Shown here: piece after piece, positions 48,661 through 60,449 of the stretch
Numbering within the stretch: the stretch's first letter is position 1
Layout of the letters: every line of letters starts with the position of its first letter
Assembly (NCBI GenBank): GCA_014904845.1
Contig: MU119271.1
Span: forward strand, 62,001 to 126,000
Reading direction: 5' to 3'
Length of the DNA stretch: 64,000 bases
From: Acephala macrosclerotiorum
Taxonomy: Eukaryota; Ascomycota; Leotiomycetes; Helotiales; Mollisiaceae
Notes under the pieces: model-generated
The model's input: the letters and a program-made list of their open reading frames with translations, nothing else
Told to the model about the DNA's origin: nothing
Databases searched by the model: none
Program-made: the position numbers and the translations under genes

Positions 48661-49769
48661 ATAACAATCTTAACAATATTGTGTTCCAGCTTAGGTAGTA
48701 GAGGTAGAAGATACTGTTCGAGCCAGCCAGGCGGATAATCATCGCATATAGCAAGAAGCTAACAGATTTGGTTATATTACTTTAAGGAGGCGAACCTTAA
48801 GAACGGTCTCCAACGTTGCTTTGTCCAGCTTCAAAATATCCTCAGTAGAGTTCCGACATTTCTTCTTGCCAACGGATTCACTCAACACAGCGGAACCCTT
48901 CAGTTAAAGCAAGAACAGAGAGGTTCGAAGGACTCAGAGTTGTTCATTAGCTGATAGTTGACCCAGCGCACGTCGAAAGGCAACTGTGATCTTAAGGATA
49001 AGATTATTCCCTTACAGATACTCCTGAGGATCTAACGTTCAACCCTATGTTACTTCGCAAACGATTCTCGCTTTGCCAACTGGCCTGGGCTTTAAGATGA
49101 GGGAAGGAGTGCTGTAAGAGGCAATTACCTCGCCATCCTGGAATTTGTTTAGGTATATATTTTGTCAGCGCGTTGGCTGGAGATGCAACAGTCTGATGTT
49201 GCAACGCATGTCCCTTTACAGAGAGCTGATCACATTTCTAATTTGAATGCCGAGCCCGAATAGATATGCGATTGTGCTAAAAAGCCGCTAGACGAACTTG
49301 AGATCGATCTCGGAGATGTGAACAATGACGCAACGCATTTGTGGGCCCCGATTTTGGTAGCTGGCGAAGGCTGGTAAGCAGAAATCACGCGGAATAGTAC
49401 TGTCTGTCGATCCCCATGGTTAATCTGCATAGCTGCCCCCAAAGCTTTAAGATCCGAAGGCCAGAAAGCAATCAAAATATACGCAAAGGAATATATGTCC
49501 CACCATCGACCAAAGTGACCCTTAGATACCTTTCTGACTTCAGTACATCTCACTATATTGACAGTCAATACCCAGTGGTCTTAGCCACAACTTTAACTTT
49601 TCCATTTCTCGGTGCCAGGAGTGCGCAACTCCCATTGCCAAATCTGTTATCGACAAACATTATGCTAACGTAGCCTCACCCGTCCCTTGTCGAGCGCTAC
49701 CAGAAGAAAGGGACGATCTTAGAAGAGTTAAAAGCGAGAAGTCAAAACACGTGACGATGTGGTAAATCT
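48661..49769. other. Region without a clear gene
   Basis: Short minus-strand frames at 49004-49204 and 49230-49568 lack recognisable content; they may be further remains of the relic to the left. Confidence 0.3.
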
Positions 49770-49870
49770 TGCTCAGGTTACTCATGCCCGCTCAGGCGAG
49801 CTGCTCAGGGGTGCTCAGAGTGCTCACGTGAGTTGCTCAGGTTGCTCAGGTTACTCAGGTGAGTCGACTG
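49770..49870 (-). repeat. CCTGAGCA repeat cluster, right (inverted)
   Basis: Six or more copies of GCTCAGG within 100 bases (TTGCTCAGGTTGCTCAGG is the tightest pair), i.e. CCTGAGC on the minus strand. Inverted relative to 44557-44665. Partly overlaps the 5' flank of the broken HET gene. Confidence 0.5.
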
Positions 49871-49918
49871 AGCCGAGGGTGATTAGCGCCCGAGCAAGAG
49901 CGGCAAGCTTACTAACTC

Positions 49919-52030
49919 CATGGGAAGCAGAAAAGAGAGAAAATTGATCGACAATACCAATACACTCCCCTCGATACTTTAATAAACGAGATTCGTCTCG
50001 TGCATATCCTTCCTGTAGCCTGGGGAGCTGAGATCGCATGCGAAATTCATACAGCCTCGCTCGATGAATCACCGTTATACCATACATTATCTTATGTTTG
50101 GGGAGATGCTTCGATCACCAAACCAATTCTTGTGGACGGTTCGAAGTTTGAAGTGACGACGAACTTGTACGCAGCATTAAGAAGGCTGCGGTGTGCGTCG
50201 GAAGAAAGAGTGATTTGGATCGATGCTCTCTGTATCAACCAACAAGATACCGAAGAAAAGACGAGCCAGGTTATGTTGATTGGAAGAATTTATGAAGAGT
50301 GCGTTGAAGCCATCATTTGGCTAGGTGATTGGAATGGCGGAGACGGCGAGGTCGTGGATCAAAAAACAATCGAGGACACACGCCATGAGCTAGCGTCATT
50401 CTTCGAAAGCGATTTCCAAGATGGTGCATTTAAGCGCTTCGAAGTCGAAAGAAGAGATATGATTGCTGCATTCTCAATCATCAAGACGCTGACTTGGGAT
50501 AAACATTTCGATTCGCTGCCCTGGTTCTTATCCGCTCCTGGGTTCATCGGAGAAGCCGGCAACCAAACGAGTATCTTCGAAGGAGCTTTCAAGGCCCTGC
50601 GACGGTTGGTAGATGTCCCGTACTGGAACCGCATCTGGGTCGTACAAGAAATGTGGCTACCAGCCTCAGCAATAGTGGTATTAGGATCTACCAACATGTC
50701 CTGGTCCATCTTCACCCAAGCTTGTCTGACTATGAAGTCCCATCTCATGGGATGCTGTCTGCCCACCATACTAAATTTCGATTGGGAGGTATTCCCGCAG
50801 TTGTTGGCCACGCTGGCATTCGTGCTGGATATTAGTTGAGATGAACAACCGGATATAATTCTAATTCTGTTGCTGAATTCTATAAGACAAGCTACAGATC
50901 CGAGGGATAAAGTGTATGGACTTCTTGGAATTTTGAATAGAGGCCAAACGCATGCGCAGCGATTTCAAGCGGATTATTCGATGTCGAAGGAACAATTGTG
51001 GTTGAATATGACATGGGCGATTGTATCGTCGATGTCGGATCTTATACTCTTGACAGCGAATTGTTGGAATAGGGGAGGACTAAGCTGGACGGTGGATTTC
51101 GGTACGCAGCCTTCGGTGATAGATACTGGGCGACAGGAGTTCCGCTTCGGACAATACACGCAGTACGATGCGTGTAAGAGCAATCCATTAGCTGCAGAGT
51201 TGATGGATGACGACACGCTGAAACTCGAAGGGAATATGTTTGATACTATCGCAGCAGTGGGAACCCCTGTCCTAGACGCAAGCCAGTTCTCATCAATTAT
51301 GACATGCAAGCAAATTTTGCAATTAGCGGACATGGACGAGGATATTCAACAAAATTACGCTGGGGGCGGAACCTGGGAGGACGCTTACTGGAGAACACTT
51401 AGGGCGGATGTGACTATCACGCCGATAGAGGGAGGACTTCAGTTCAAAAGAGCGGTTGCTGAAGACAAGGTTGCGTTTGATTCTTTGATGTCGGTTCCAG
51501 AAGGCTCAGAAGAAGAAAGAATGGCTATGTATCTGAATGGCCAGACTTTCGAAGACTTCTTATCAATCGACAACACTATCACGGATCGAAAGCTCTTCGT
51601 TACTCGACTTGGCTACTTAGGACTTGGTCCAGAGGAGATGCAAGTCGGTGACGAGGTCTACGTGATCAATGGCTCTCGAGTCCCTTTTGTCTTGCGTAGA
51701 GTCGACAAGACAGAAGTCAAGTTGTTTCATGACTTGGGAAATCTAAATTTGAGGCCAACGCCGATAGAGCCAGCTGAACAAAAAGCACAAGATCACGAAC
51801 TTGTAAAAGATGGATCGATAATAGATGACGCCCAGTCGAGTAAGCAAGACTCGCAGTCGTCGGAAGCAGTCTCCTCCGCAACCTCACAGTTAACAGAACC
51901 ACTCCACGGAGAAGACATCGAACTCTCCTTCTTTAATCTGATTGGAGACTGCTATGTCCATGGGATTATGGACGGTGAAGCAGCTCCTGGTGTAGACGGT
52001 AGGGAAGCTGAAGTTTTGATCTTATGCTAG
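49919..52030 (+). pseudogene. Broken HET-domain gene
   Basis: HET content begins QYQYTPLDTLINEIRLVHIL near 49950 and continues LSYVWGD, VIWIDALCINQQDTEE, AIIWLGDW, RIWVVQEMW, then after an in-frame TGA at 50837-50839 goes on in the same frame with DEQPDIILILLL and ATDPRDKVYGLLGIL, ending CYVHGIMDGEA at 52030. No intron was found that removes the TGA while keeping the frame. The only nearby ATG (49919, MGSRKERKL) is one base out of frame with the HET region; either a one-base shift or an upstream exon joined through the TACTAAC site near 49908 is needed. An acidic, Ser/Gln-rich insert (about 51760-51910) precedes the last motif. Probably inactive, but sequencing error is not excluded. Confidence 0.65.
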
Positions 52031-52272
52031 CTTTGGGGCAGAGGGAGCCTCAGAAGATCGTTTTCAATAGTGATCTGGCACTTGCTGTGTTCATGTTTAG
52101 AGACATCATCATAGAGAAATACGATGGGTAGTTGCAGAAACAGCAAAGATGAGCCCTTGGTGCAAATGTATGCGGAAAATTGATTGCAAAGCCCCTGAAA
52201 ATTACACAAACAAGACACTGGGCCATGCGCTTGCTGAATCCACCATTTTGTACCAAGTATCCATCCATATCA

Positions 52273-53741
52273 TCATTCGTCCTCGTGCTCAACGTCCGTG
52301 ATTCCCTTCTTCGGACTAGGTAACCAAGGCTTCTTCTGCATCCAAGGGTATTTCGTGCTCTCGTTCTCATCATCGCTAAACATCATGTCTTGGTCCGCGT
52401 CGTCAAACTCCCCCAAATCCGAAGCATTGTGTGCGCGGTAATGGTAGGCGTTGCGATTATATTCGTCATCGGAATCGACCTCTTCGTCTGGGTAGTCGGC
52501 GGTGTAGTGGTTCTCAGCTACTTCCTGTTAGCTACGTTGACTTGCTCCTTAGTTTTCAATTACATACCATTCTCGTCTTCATCCGCCTCGTCCTCTTCTT
52601 CGGAGCTCTCTTCATCCTCACGATAGAACTCCTCAATGTCTGGTTGGGAATCAAGAATCAAGAATCCGATGTTCTTTGGTGCGTCTTCGTGCTCGAGAGC
52701 ATCTGCTGGCATCCGAACGTACGTGTCGATAATGTATTCGGAATCATCATCCATCTCCTCAACATAATCTCTGTCCAAATCCATTCCTGTGCTATGGCTT
52801 GCTAGAGTCTTATCCTGCGGATGTCGTTGAGCATAACGTAGCGCTGGTGCTTTTGGCTTAAACTTCGATGGAGAGGACTTGTGGATGTTGGACGAGGTGT
52901 ATTTTGGTTCTGGGTGAGAGTGTTGTGACGCTGCGAGGTTCCTGCCAATCTCCTGCAGTGTATATGCTTGCATCTCAGCCGCCAGTCGCTCGGAGCTGAC
53001 GTCCCATGGCATGACCTCCCCGGATGCTAGACGAACATTTCGTAGAGGTGCAATTCCAGGCTTAAGACTGGGTATTGGGCCTTTTACAGGAGGATTCGAT
53101 GTTCTTGCAGCTAGGCCAGGCTTCTTCTGTGGTCGAGGAGTCTCGTTTGTGGCATCGAGAACAGGCGTGACACTTCTACTGGCAGTGTGTCCATCTTGGC
53201 TTTTGGGCCGAGCTCTTCTCTCTATGAAGATTGTAGGTTCTGCTTTACGCTTTCGACTGCTGCCACCAGCTGTATCTGCGATTGAGTGAGTAGCGCTGCG
53301 GGAGATATGAAATCGGCGTGGTTGCGAAGCTGTGGAAGGTTGTGCCGCATTTACAGAACTATTGGGTGTTCCTGGGCTTGTGACCGGCGCGGAGATTGAG
53401 GGAGCTCCTAGAGAGGCCTGGGTACGGGGTTGCGGTGCATCTTGAAGTACCGGTGTATGAGACCTCGAGACCGGTGCAGAGGATGTGCCTAGCGCTTGAG
53501 AACTGGCAGAGCGATGTATTTCCTTGATCTTGCGGAGTGATGGAGGGGTAGGCTGATCTGCTTGTCGAGAGAATACATAGTCGGTCGTTCTACGTTTCTT
53601 CGGGTTGGCTAACTCTTGAATTTCTATAGATTTCTCGTTAGCAAAAGCTGTCTATGTGGCTCGAAGAAGCATACGCAGAAGATCTACAGGCTCGTCGGTA
53701 GCCTTGCGCTTGATCTGGATGATGGAGGGTGGCAGAGACAT
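52273..53741 (-). CDS. Iwr1-like RNA polymerase II nuclear import factor
   Basis: Exons 53741-53675, 53623-52568, 52520-52273; 456 aa. The start MSLPPSIIQIKRKATDEPVD fits the family N-terminus. A long Ser/Pro-rich linker follows, then the Iwr1 domain: EYIIDTYVRM (~316), IGFLILDSQPDIEEFY, a very acidic run, and after the last intron AENHYTADYPDEEVDSDDEY, with basic residues near the end. In yeast Iwr1 binds assembled RNA polymerase II in the cytoplasm and carries it into the nucleus through an N-terminal signal; the KRK here fits. The last intron reads in frame only with an AAG acceptor, three bases beyond a CAG. An in-frame ATG 32 codons upstream is less likely. The 242 bases downstream, to the broken HET gene, hold nothing clear. 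Confidence 0.8.
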
Positions 53742-55019
53742 GCCGGGCAGATGCAATGAACGTTCGAAGAATGTTGTCAGATTCCGAGTAGCACATCCAT
53801 AAACTGTGATGTGGGAAGTTGCTATTGACGGCTTCACGAAGTTTTGCGGGGAGGGGGAATGATTGAATTCGAGGCTCGCGAAGATTAATGTTGATGTTTA
53901 CTGCAAATTTTTAGGCGCCTCATCGTTCAGGTTTAAGCCGATTAGCGAGGTTTAATAGAGAGGTCTTAGAATGACGCAACCAGGCCATGCTTCTCTACTC
54001 TTGGTGTGAATAATTCCGGTATGAAAAGTAGATGATTGAGGAGTTTTCTGGCAATCACTTTGGGGGGGAGGGGCATTGGGCTTCTTCGCTATTATTTTGT
54101 TATCGCCCTCTAGAGGTTACTCCCTCAACAATTGCTCAGATCTCCAGGTTGTGGCGTGAGCTTGACAGGCTAGTTCAAACGGCATCTGTGGCGCATGAAG
54201 ATACAGGCTTCTGATAGGGAGAATAAAGTGTTGGCATGTGCAAGTTCAGGGATGCCAACTTTTGATTGCATTGATTGTGATGCCTCCCACCCAGAAATCC
54301 ATGGTTTCCTATGGTGGGGAGCCGTGAGACGGTTGATTGGAATGCCCGGACGTTCTTGGAGGATGCATGCAGCACAACATCCCAGGCCTGTTGACTGCTA
54401 TCTTCAATTGAACTTCCAGAACTTCAGTCCTTGACAATGTCTTTGATTGCTCAAGACCAACTCAGACATCTGAAGAACTGAGCTGTGCCGCTCTTGTCTT
54501 ACCCTCCTTCTGCATTCGACCCACCACGGTACAGCCTTGTCAGTCCTGTTCTGAGCTGTAAGCAAACGTTGACACCGCAATTTGTGTCCCCATTGCGGAT
54601 ATCAGGGCAATAAATATTCTTGCTAGATGTCCATCGGTATGTGGCGATTACCAGTGACGCTACAGCTTTGATCTGGATTTTGGTTCCTTTTGTGTGAGTT
54701 CTGCTGCTGTACAATGCTTGAGCGGAAATATACTTTGATCGTATGACATGAGAGGTTAGATATACTGTTGAACCACACATCATACTCGTTTGTTTCAATA
54801 TTCGACAATTGGCTTGATAATTTTGTTGCTTTCGCTCGATTTCCTCGACCATTTGCTGATATCATTTCCAAGGTCTGCTCCTTCCTCGCTGGCAAGCTTC
54901 GATCACACCAAGGCGCACCCCCCGAAAGTTTGCAGCCCCAACCAGACTCGCAGCTACATATAAACCCTTCTTCCAAAAGCTTGAGCTCCTCTGAGCATTG
55001 ATCTGCCAAATCTGCCAAT
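53742..55019. other. Divergent intergenic region
   Basis: About 1.28 kb between divergent genes. Two small plus-strand ORFs (54032-54214, 54195-54434) have no recognisable content and overlap; nothing else seen. Confidence 0.4.
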
Positions 55020-57627
55020 ATGGCACCTCAAACAGTCACCGTCAGGTACTCGAAACCTGGCACCCAACCTCCGATCTACCTCGCCGGTTCCTTTTCTGCA
55101 TGGCAACCGGAGGAGATGCAATACACCACCGATGCGAACAACGAGCACGAGTTCTACAAGGAAGTTGAGGTCGAACCCGGCAAGGAATATCAATATAAAT
55201 TCCGGCTTGGACATGTTGGCGATTGGTGGATTTTGAATGAGGATTCCCCAACAGGTACCTCTCCTGTCCTTTCGTCCCATTTGGCGAGTTGCGCTAACAT
55301 GTGCCTTCCTTGCAGTGACTGACGACATTGGAAACAAAAACAACCTCCTCTCCATCCCCAAACTCGAAGAGCCAACCACCGTTACGGAAGCGACAAAATC
55401 TACACCAGAAGAACCCAAATCCGAACAAGCAGAATCACGGCCAATGGCAAGTATGGAGAAGGAAAAGACCCCATCTATTGAAGAGACAATGGGCACGAGA
55501 GAGACCGACGATGCGCTGTTCGCAGATGGGATTATCAAGGATACGGACGAGGGAAAGCAAGAGCTGAATTCAGCTCCCATTGGGGGCACAATTGAACCAC
55601 ATCCTACTCCCGCCGTTCTCGAGAAGCTTGAGACTGAAAGTATTGAGGAGGCAGAGCACACCAAAGAGCTTCAAGAGATAAACGGAGCTGAGCCATCAAG
55701 TAGCCAGTTGGACGACGGCATCATCGAACCTACACCTGCACCTTACGTGGACATCAAGAGGATTCAAGATCTCGAGGATATCGATAGCAAGAATGCTTTT
55801 GATGATCAAATGGAAGAGGACAAAGCTGTCGCACCACCCGGGCTGGCTGTCGAGGAAGCAAAGCCAGAATCCAAGGGAGAGGAAAAGTCAAGCGTTGAGC
55901 CCGCCGCTATTGGACATAATGCTGATCACCTCCAAACCGCGGATACTATCCAAGACATTAGGAATGGAGCACGCACACCAGAGCTTGCGGATGTTGCAGC
56001 AGAAGTTGCCGACGTTGCTGCTACCCTCGACCGAGACCAGCCTACACCCCCAATCTCTGACGAAGAAGCTGGCCGTATTGGCTTTAGGCGCATGTCGTTA
56101 ACGCCAATTCCTCAAGTAGCTATCACTGCCGCAGAGGTTGCCGATTCAGCTGCTGTGATTGATAAGGAGGAGGAGGGGGTAGGACCGCGTTCCCCATGCT
56201 AGAACCTTAACTGACTGTGATTCCAGGAGCCCGAAAAGTTCATTCGACCTTTTGATATTGATGATGGACCTCTACCAGACACACCGCCAAACGAAAAGGT
56301 CCCACTATTCTCCCACGAATGCTGCTCTCCGCCAGATCACCAGGAGCCTCGCCAGCCCGAAGACTTCGATCCTTACGAAGGCATGAGACCAAGAGTTGAG
56401 GTTGAGGAGCCAATTGATCTCAATGATCCGAACATCAAGATGTTTCCTACAGACCGTGCGGGAATCATGGAACATCTTCGACTTATGCAGGAACGGCTTC
56501 CAGAGGATGAGGTGAAGCTTGACTTGGCTCCTCGGTCTCCTATTATTGACCCCAATAATCCTCGAGCTGAGCGACGCGAGTCACGCGACCTTCCGGTTGT
56601 TTCACCAGTGGTCCTGGCCCAACGATCTCCATCTCTTGACTCTATTGCAGAAGGCAATGATGAAAGCAGCAACGTCCTTGCGTCTGCGCCCGTCAAGCTC
56701 AATGGTGAAGACAAGCCAGCGACCAATGGTATCAACGTCACCAAACACGAAACCCCAACAGCTACGGCAGATGACGGCCTTATTGCCAAGGAGAACGAGG
56801 CTCCTCTCCTCGAACCCGAGAGAAAGGCCCGACACCTTGCAGGATCTGTTGATGGCAGTGATGAGAGTGGTTTAAATGCAAAATTAGAGCAATCAGAAGC
56901 TGAAAATGCCGAGATTGATGCACCAGTCACAGACCATCCCACTGAGGAGTCCAACGACAAGGTGAGGAAGGGGGACGTCTCTGAAGTTCATGATGTAGAA
57001 CCGACGAAATCGACTGAAGAGAGTATGGACAGTCCCGCAACAGTAATTCCAGAAGTGAGTATCCAGAAACCCCCATCAAAGAACACTCTGGGTGCAGGAT
57101 CGTTGCATGGCATTTGTGCCGAGGGCTCGCACGTTGTTCCAAGCCCTGTCACTCCATTCATCGTCGGAGATCGCCAACTCGGTAGCGGTGATGGGGAGGT
57201 TGAGGTGTTGACAACTGGTCAATTCAGTCCAACAATCACTGTTCAGCCAGCAACTCCCCTCCCAGGGGTCAATCGGCGACTAGGCTACAAGGATGAGGCC
57301 GAAAGCCCTAATCTCACAGTTTCCCCATCTACGCCAGGAGGGCCAAGTACCATCACTGACACAACTACCAAGCAGAACGATACAGCAAAGAGCACAGCTG
57401 TCGAAAACGAGACCGACGATACTCAAGTCAAGTCACGCAAGCGCCAGGCTTCTCCCGCCAGAGGCTCTGAGAGACCTGGCACGCCAACCTCGATGCGGTC
57501 TCCTAGTAAGGATGTTCAAGACGCCAAGGAGAGAAGTATGTTCAAGGCATTCTTCCGAGTTGTCTTCGTTGAGTGGATCGGTGGATTCTTCCTGCGACTC
57601 TGCGGTGGCAGACGTCGTCGCCAGTAA
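55020..57627 (+). CDS. CBM48 (AMPK glycogen-binding) domain protein with long disordered tail
   Basis: Exons 55020-55254, 55316-56178, 56227-57627; 832 aa, phases exact. Residues 5-80 form an AMPK-type E-set/CBM48 domain (PIYLAGSFSAWQPEEMQ…FYKEVEVEPGKEYQYKFR…GDWWILNED), with the Trp residues that contact glucans. The remaining ~750 residues are low-complexity, rich in Glu, Pro, Ser and Thr, with repeated VADVAA/EVADSAA segments; only a central DPNIKMFPTDRAGIMEHLRLMQ stretch looks structured. The last 30 residues are a hydrophobic, basic helix (FKAFFRVVFVEWIGGFFLRL then GGRRRRQ), perhaps a membrane or lipid-surface anchor. It could tether something to glycogen or a membrane; no catalytic domain is present. 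Confidence 0.75.
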
Positions 57628-58628
57628 GAACATCACGCTTATTGCATCTTCCCCCTTATTGTCCCAAAAGTCTTTCCGTTTGTTAGAGTACTTGATACCC
57701 CAGAGCACCAACAATGCTGATAGCTATTGCACAACAGAGTTCTGACGGCTGGAGTGGTGACAATGGTTGCCGCGGTTCCTGCATTGTATTATTTCGATTT
57801 GATTCCACAAGTCTGGGAGTCAAGTCTGCAGCATTTGCACATACCCCTGAGATAGCCGAGCGAGTATAGCATTGCTCAGTATGCATTGGACGACTTTATG
57901 GTAATGGATTGGTGAGTTGCTGGGCGGGTTGAAGGGTGAGGAAGGAGCTATTAGGAGTTATTGTATCATATGAGCTTTCGCATGGACAAAATCAATTGAG
58001 CTTTTAGCATACGAAGTATGAGCTTCGATAATGAATTCTTCTTCAGCAGTCAGTCTTTGTAACTTCGTGATATCAAGTCTTCAACGTACCTCAGCACACA
58101 GTCGCATTCAGCACCGTCCTTCAAGAGATCTAGTCAATTCAGTCATGCAACGTGTGGAACAGAGGAAGAATCATTCCTTACAGTATACCAGAAAATATTC
58201 TAGCCTTCAGCTAGTCTCTTCACTATTTTATGGTGTTGGAGCCAAAAAAGTGTCCTCACTTGTCAACTAGCGGTTTCCCCTATCATTGGCCCCAAGAGTT
58301 CCAGGCTACTCCACAGTGTCAAGCGGCTGTCTCCATGCACTAACCGCGGCGCGTGCGCGTGTCAGGGTGGCTGAGTCGAGTCCGCCAAAGCCTAAAATCA
58401 GGGGTCTTGGAAGGTGATCTCCCAAGGCTGTATCGCAAGATTTCAACGACTGTGCGTCGCGAACTCATCTTCACATTCACTTTGACAATGTCCTTGAAGA
58501 GCTCAGCACTTGATCATCGGCAAATTATGAGTACATGAATCGATTTCTGCGACAATACCCGCCTAGCACACACGAAACGAATTGAAAGGTTTGAAGGAAG
58601 AAAGTGAAGAAGGGGAAAGGAAGAAAAG
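57628..58628. other. Intergenic region
   Basis: About 1 kb between two same-strand genes. An ORF at 58031-58270 has no recognisable content. The region just before 58629 is purine-rich. Confidence 0.4.
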
Positions 58629-60449
58629 ATGCCGTCAAGAAGGCGCTCAAGCGCAACACCACGATATACACCCCTCCCACGCTCATCCAGCGATTCTTTC
58701 TCCTCCCCCTCCTCCTCACGCTCGAATTCGAATTCCGAAACCGAGGAATTTAAAGATAAACCTTTACCTCTCCTCCCCCGGTCTCGATTCCGCCTCGTAC
58801 GCAAGACTCGAAGATGCTGTTCTCGATTCTGCAGACCGCTTTATATAGGGGTTTTGGTGACAGTATTGTTGGCGTGGCAGCTGGTGTTTAATGGGAGTTA
58901 TTCGGATAGCGCAGCGCCGAAGTATGAGATAAATACAGAGGAGAAGGTGTTTATTGCTGCGAACATCATTGATGGAGATCTTATACGTGGTGCTTGGGGA
59001 AGGAGTCTCCTCGAACTCATCGAAAAAATTGGGAAAGAGAGGGTGTTTGTCAGCATATACGGAGGACCGACAGAAATGCTGAAAGACCTGGAACAGATGC
59101 TCGAATGCGAAAAGAGGATTGTATCTGAAGAGCAAGAACCGATTAATCTTCGAAGTGTTGCGAGGACGCAACTCCCGACCGGAGAGAGTAGGATAAAACG
59201 AATCGCATTCTTGGCAGAAGTGAGGAATAAAGTGCTTGAGCCTTTATGGGATAGAAGTGCGTGGAAGTCTATGTCTGGCAAAGGCCTTTCCGACAAAATT
59301 GGCCTAGGGAAGAAGGGAGGGTTCGAAAAAGTCCTTTTCATCAACGATGTGTTTTTCGATGCGGAGGGAGCTACGAGATTACTTTGGGGAACGAAGGGAG
59401 GGGAAGGATATAAAGCGGTTTGTGCGGCGGATTTTGTGACGAGCTGGAAATATTATGATACGTTTGCTACGAGGGATGCAGAAGGCTATTCGATCGGCGT
59501 TCCTCTCTTTCCGTGGTTTTCTGCGGAAGGAGATGCGGTTAGTAGGAATGATGTTTTGGCCAACAAGGATGCGGTTAGGGTGAAGAGTTGTTGGGGTGGG
59601 ATGGTGGCTTTTGATGGGAGGTATTTTCAGGAAGGGAATGAGGTAGAAATGGAGGGTATTAGTGCTGCTCAACATAAGGAGTCGTCGAATTCGAGCGGGA
59701 AGGGGAAAGGGAAGAAGGTTCATGGGGTGGGAATCCCAGAACTGCCATTGAGGTTTAGGAGTGAGGCGGAGCCGTTTTGGGATTCGAGCGAGTGTTGTTT
59801 GATTCATGCGGATATCATGAGCTTGCCCTCCTTTCCCTCCTCTGGCGAGACGAGCAAGGAGAAGGATGATGAATACAACACGGGCATCTACATGAACCCA
59901 TACGTCCGAACCGCGTACTCTTCCTCCGCCTTTCGCCACATCTCACTTGCAAAACGCTTCGAACGCCTCTTCTCCCCTCTTCAACGGATGCTCAACTCTT
60001 TCGTGCACATGCCAAGATTCAACTATAGGCGAGCAGAGAAAGAAGGTCAAATCGTTCATGATAAATTATGGATTTCGGTGCATTCGAATATGACGGAACA
60101 GCAGAGTATCGAAGCGGCTAATAACCATGATGTTAGTCTTGGAGATGAAGATGGGACTTGGCAGAGCGATGGAGGAGCGGAGGGCAGAAGCGTTGAGAGG
60201 AGAGGGGCGGAAGGGAGCGGGGCAGGGCAGGGAGCGGCGGAGGAGAGGGGCATAGCGAAACGAGCAACCCTAGGCCACCAAAAAGGAAAAGAATACTGGG
60301 CCAACGAAGGATACTACGTCGATTTCGATCGCACAGCTAAGAGAGGAGGTTACTGTGGTGTTAGACAATTACTTGTCCTCAAGGAAGGAGCGAAGGAGGG
60401 GGGGAATTGGGACAATTTGCTGGATAAAGTGCCTCCGGTTGAGGTTTGA
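58629..60449 (+). CDS. GT69-family alpha-1,3-mannosyltransferase (CMT1/CAP59-like)
   Basis: Single exon, 606 aa, type II membrane protein: a Ser/Arg-rich cytoplasmic N-terminus, one membrane helix (LYIGVLVTVLLAWQLVF, ~71-87), then a lumenal catalytic domain. Family motifs: VFIAANIIDGD (~107), VFVSIYGG, VLFINDVFF (~238, acidic residues expected to bind metal and nucleotide sugar), YKAVCAADF…YDTFATRDAEG, CWGGMVAFDG (~320) and SECCLIHADI (~386). Family members transfer mannose in fungal cell-surface glycans, in the Golgi. A low-complexity EGRSVERRGAEGSGAGQG insert (about 520-545) is unusual. No lesion. Confidence 0.88.
   Translation: MPSRRRSSATPRYTPLPRSSSDSFSSPSSSRSNSNSETEEFKDKPLPLLPRSRFRLVRKTRRCCSRFCRPLYIGVLVTVLLAWQLVFNGSYSDSAAPKYEINTEEKVFIAANIIDGDLIRGAWGRSLLELIEKIGKERVFVSIYGGPTEMLKDLEQMLECEKRIVSEEQEPINLRSVARTQLPTGESRIKRIAFLAEVRNKVLEPLWDRSAWKSMSGKGLSDKIGLGKKGGFEKVLFINDVFFDAEGATRLLWGTKGGEGYKAVCAADFVTSWKYYDTFATRDAEGYSIGVPLFPWFSAEGDAVSRNDVLANKDAVRVKSCWGGMVAFDGRYFQEGNEVEMEGISAAQHKESSNSSGKGKGKKVHGVGIPELPLRFRSEAEPFWDSSECCLIHADIMSLPSFPSSGETSKEKDDEYNTGIYMNPYVRTAYSSSAFRHISLAKRFERLFSPLQRMLNSFVHMPRFNYRRAEKEGQIVHDKLWISVHSNMTEQQSIEAANNHDVSLGDEDGTWQSDGGAEGRSVERRGAEGSGAGQGAAEERGIAKRATLGHQKGKEYWANEGYYVDFDRTAKRGGYCGVRQLLVLKEGAKEGGNWDNLLDKVPPVEV

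Noticed and set aside
54954..55664. Minus-strand ORF of 236 codons
   Set aside because: Antisense to the CBM48 gene; it mirrors codon bias of the sense exons and has no family content.
59379..59939. Minus-strand ORF of 186 codons
   Set aside because: Antisense to the GT69 catalytic domain.
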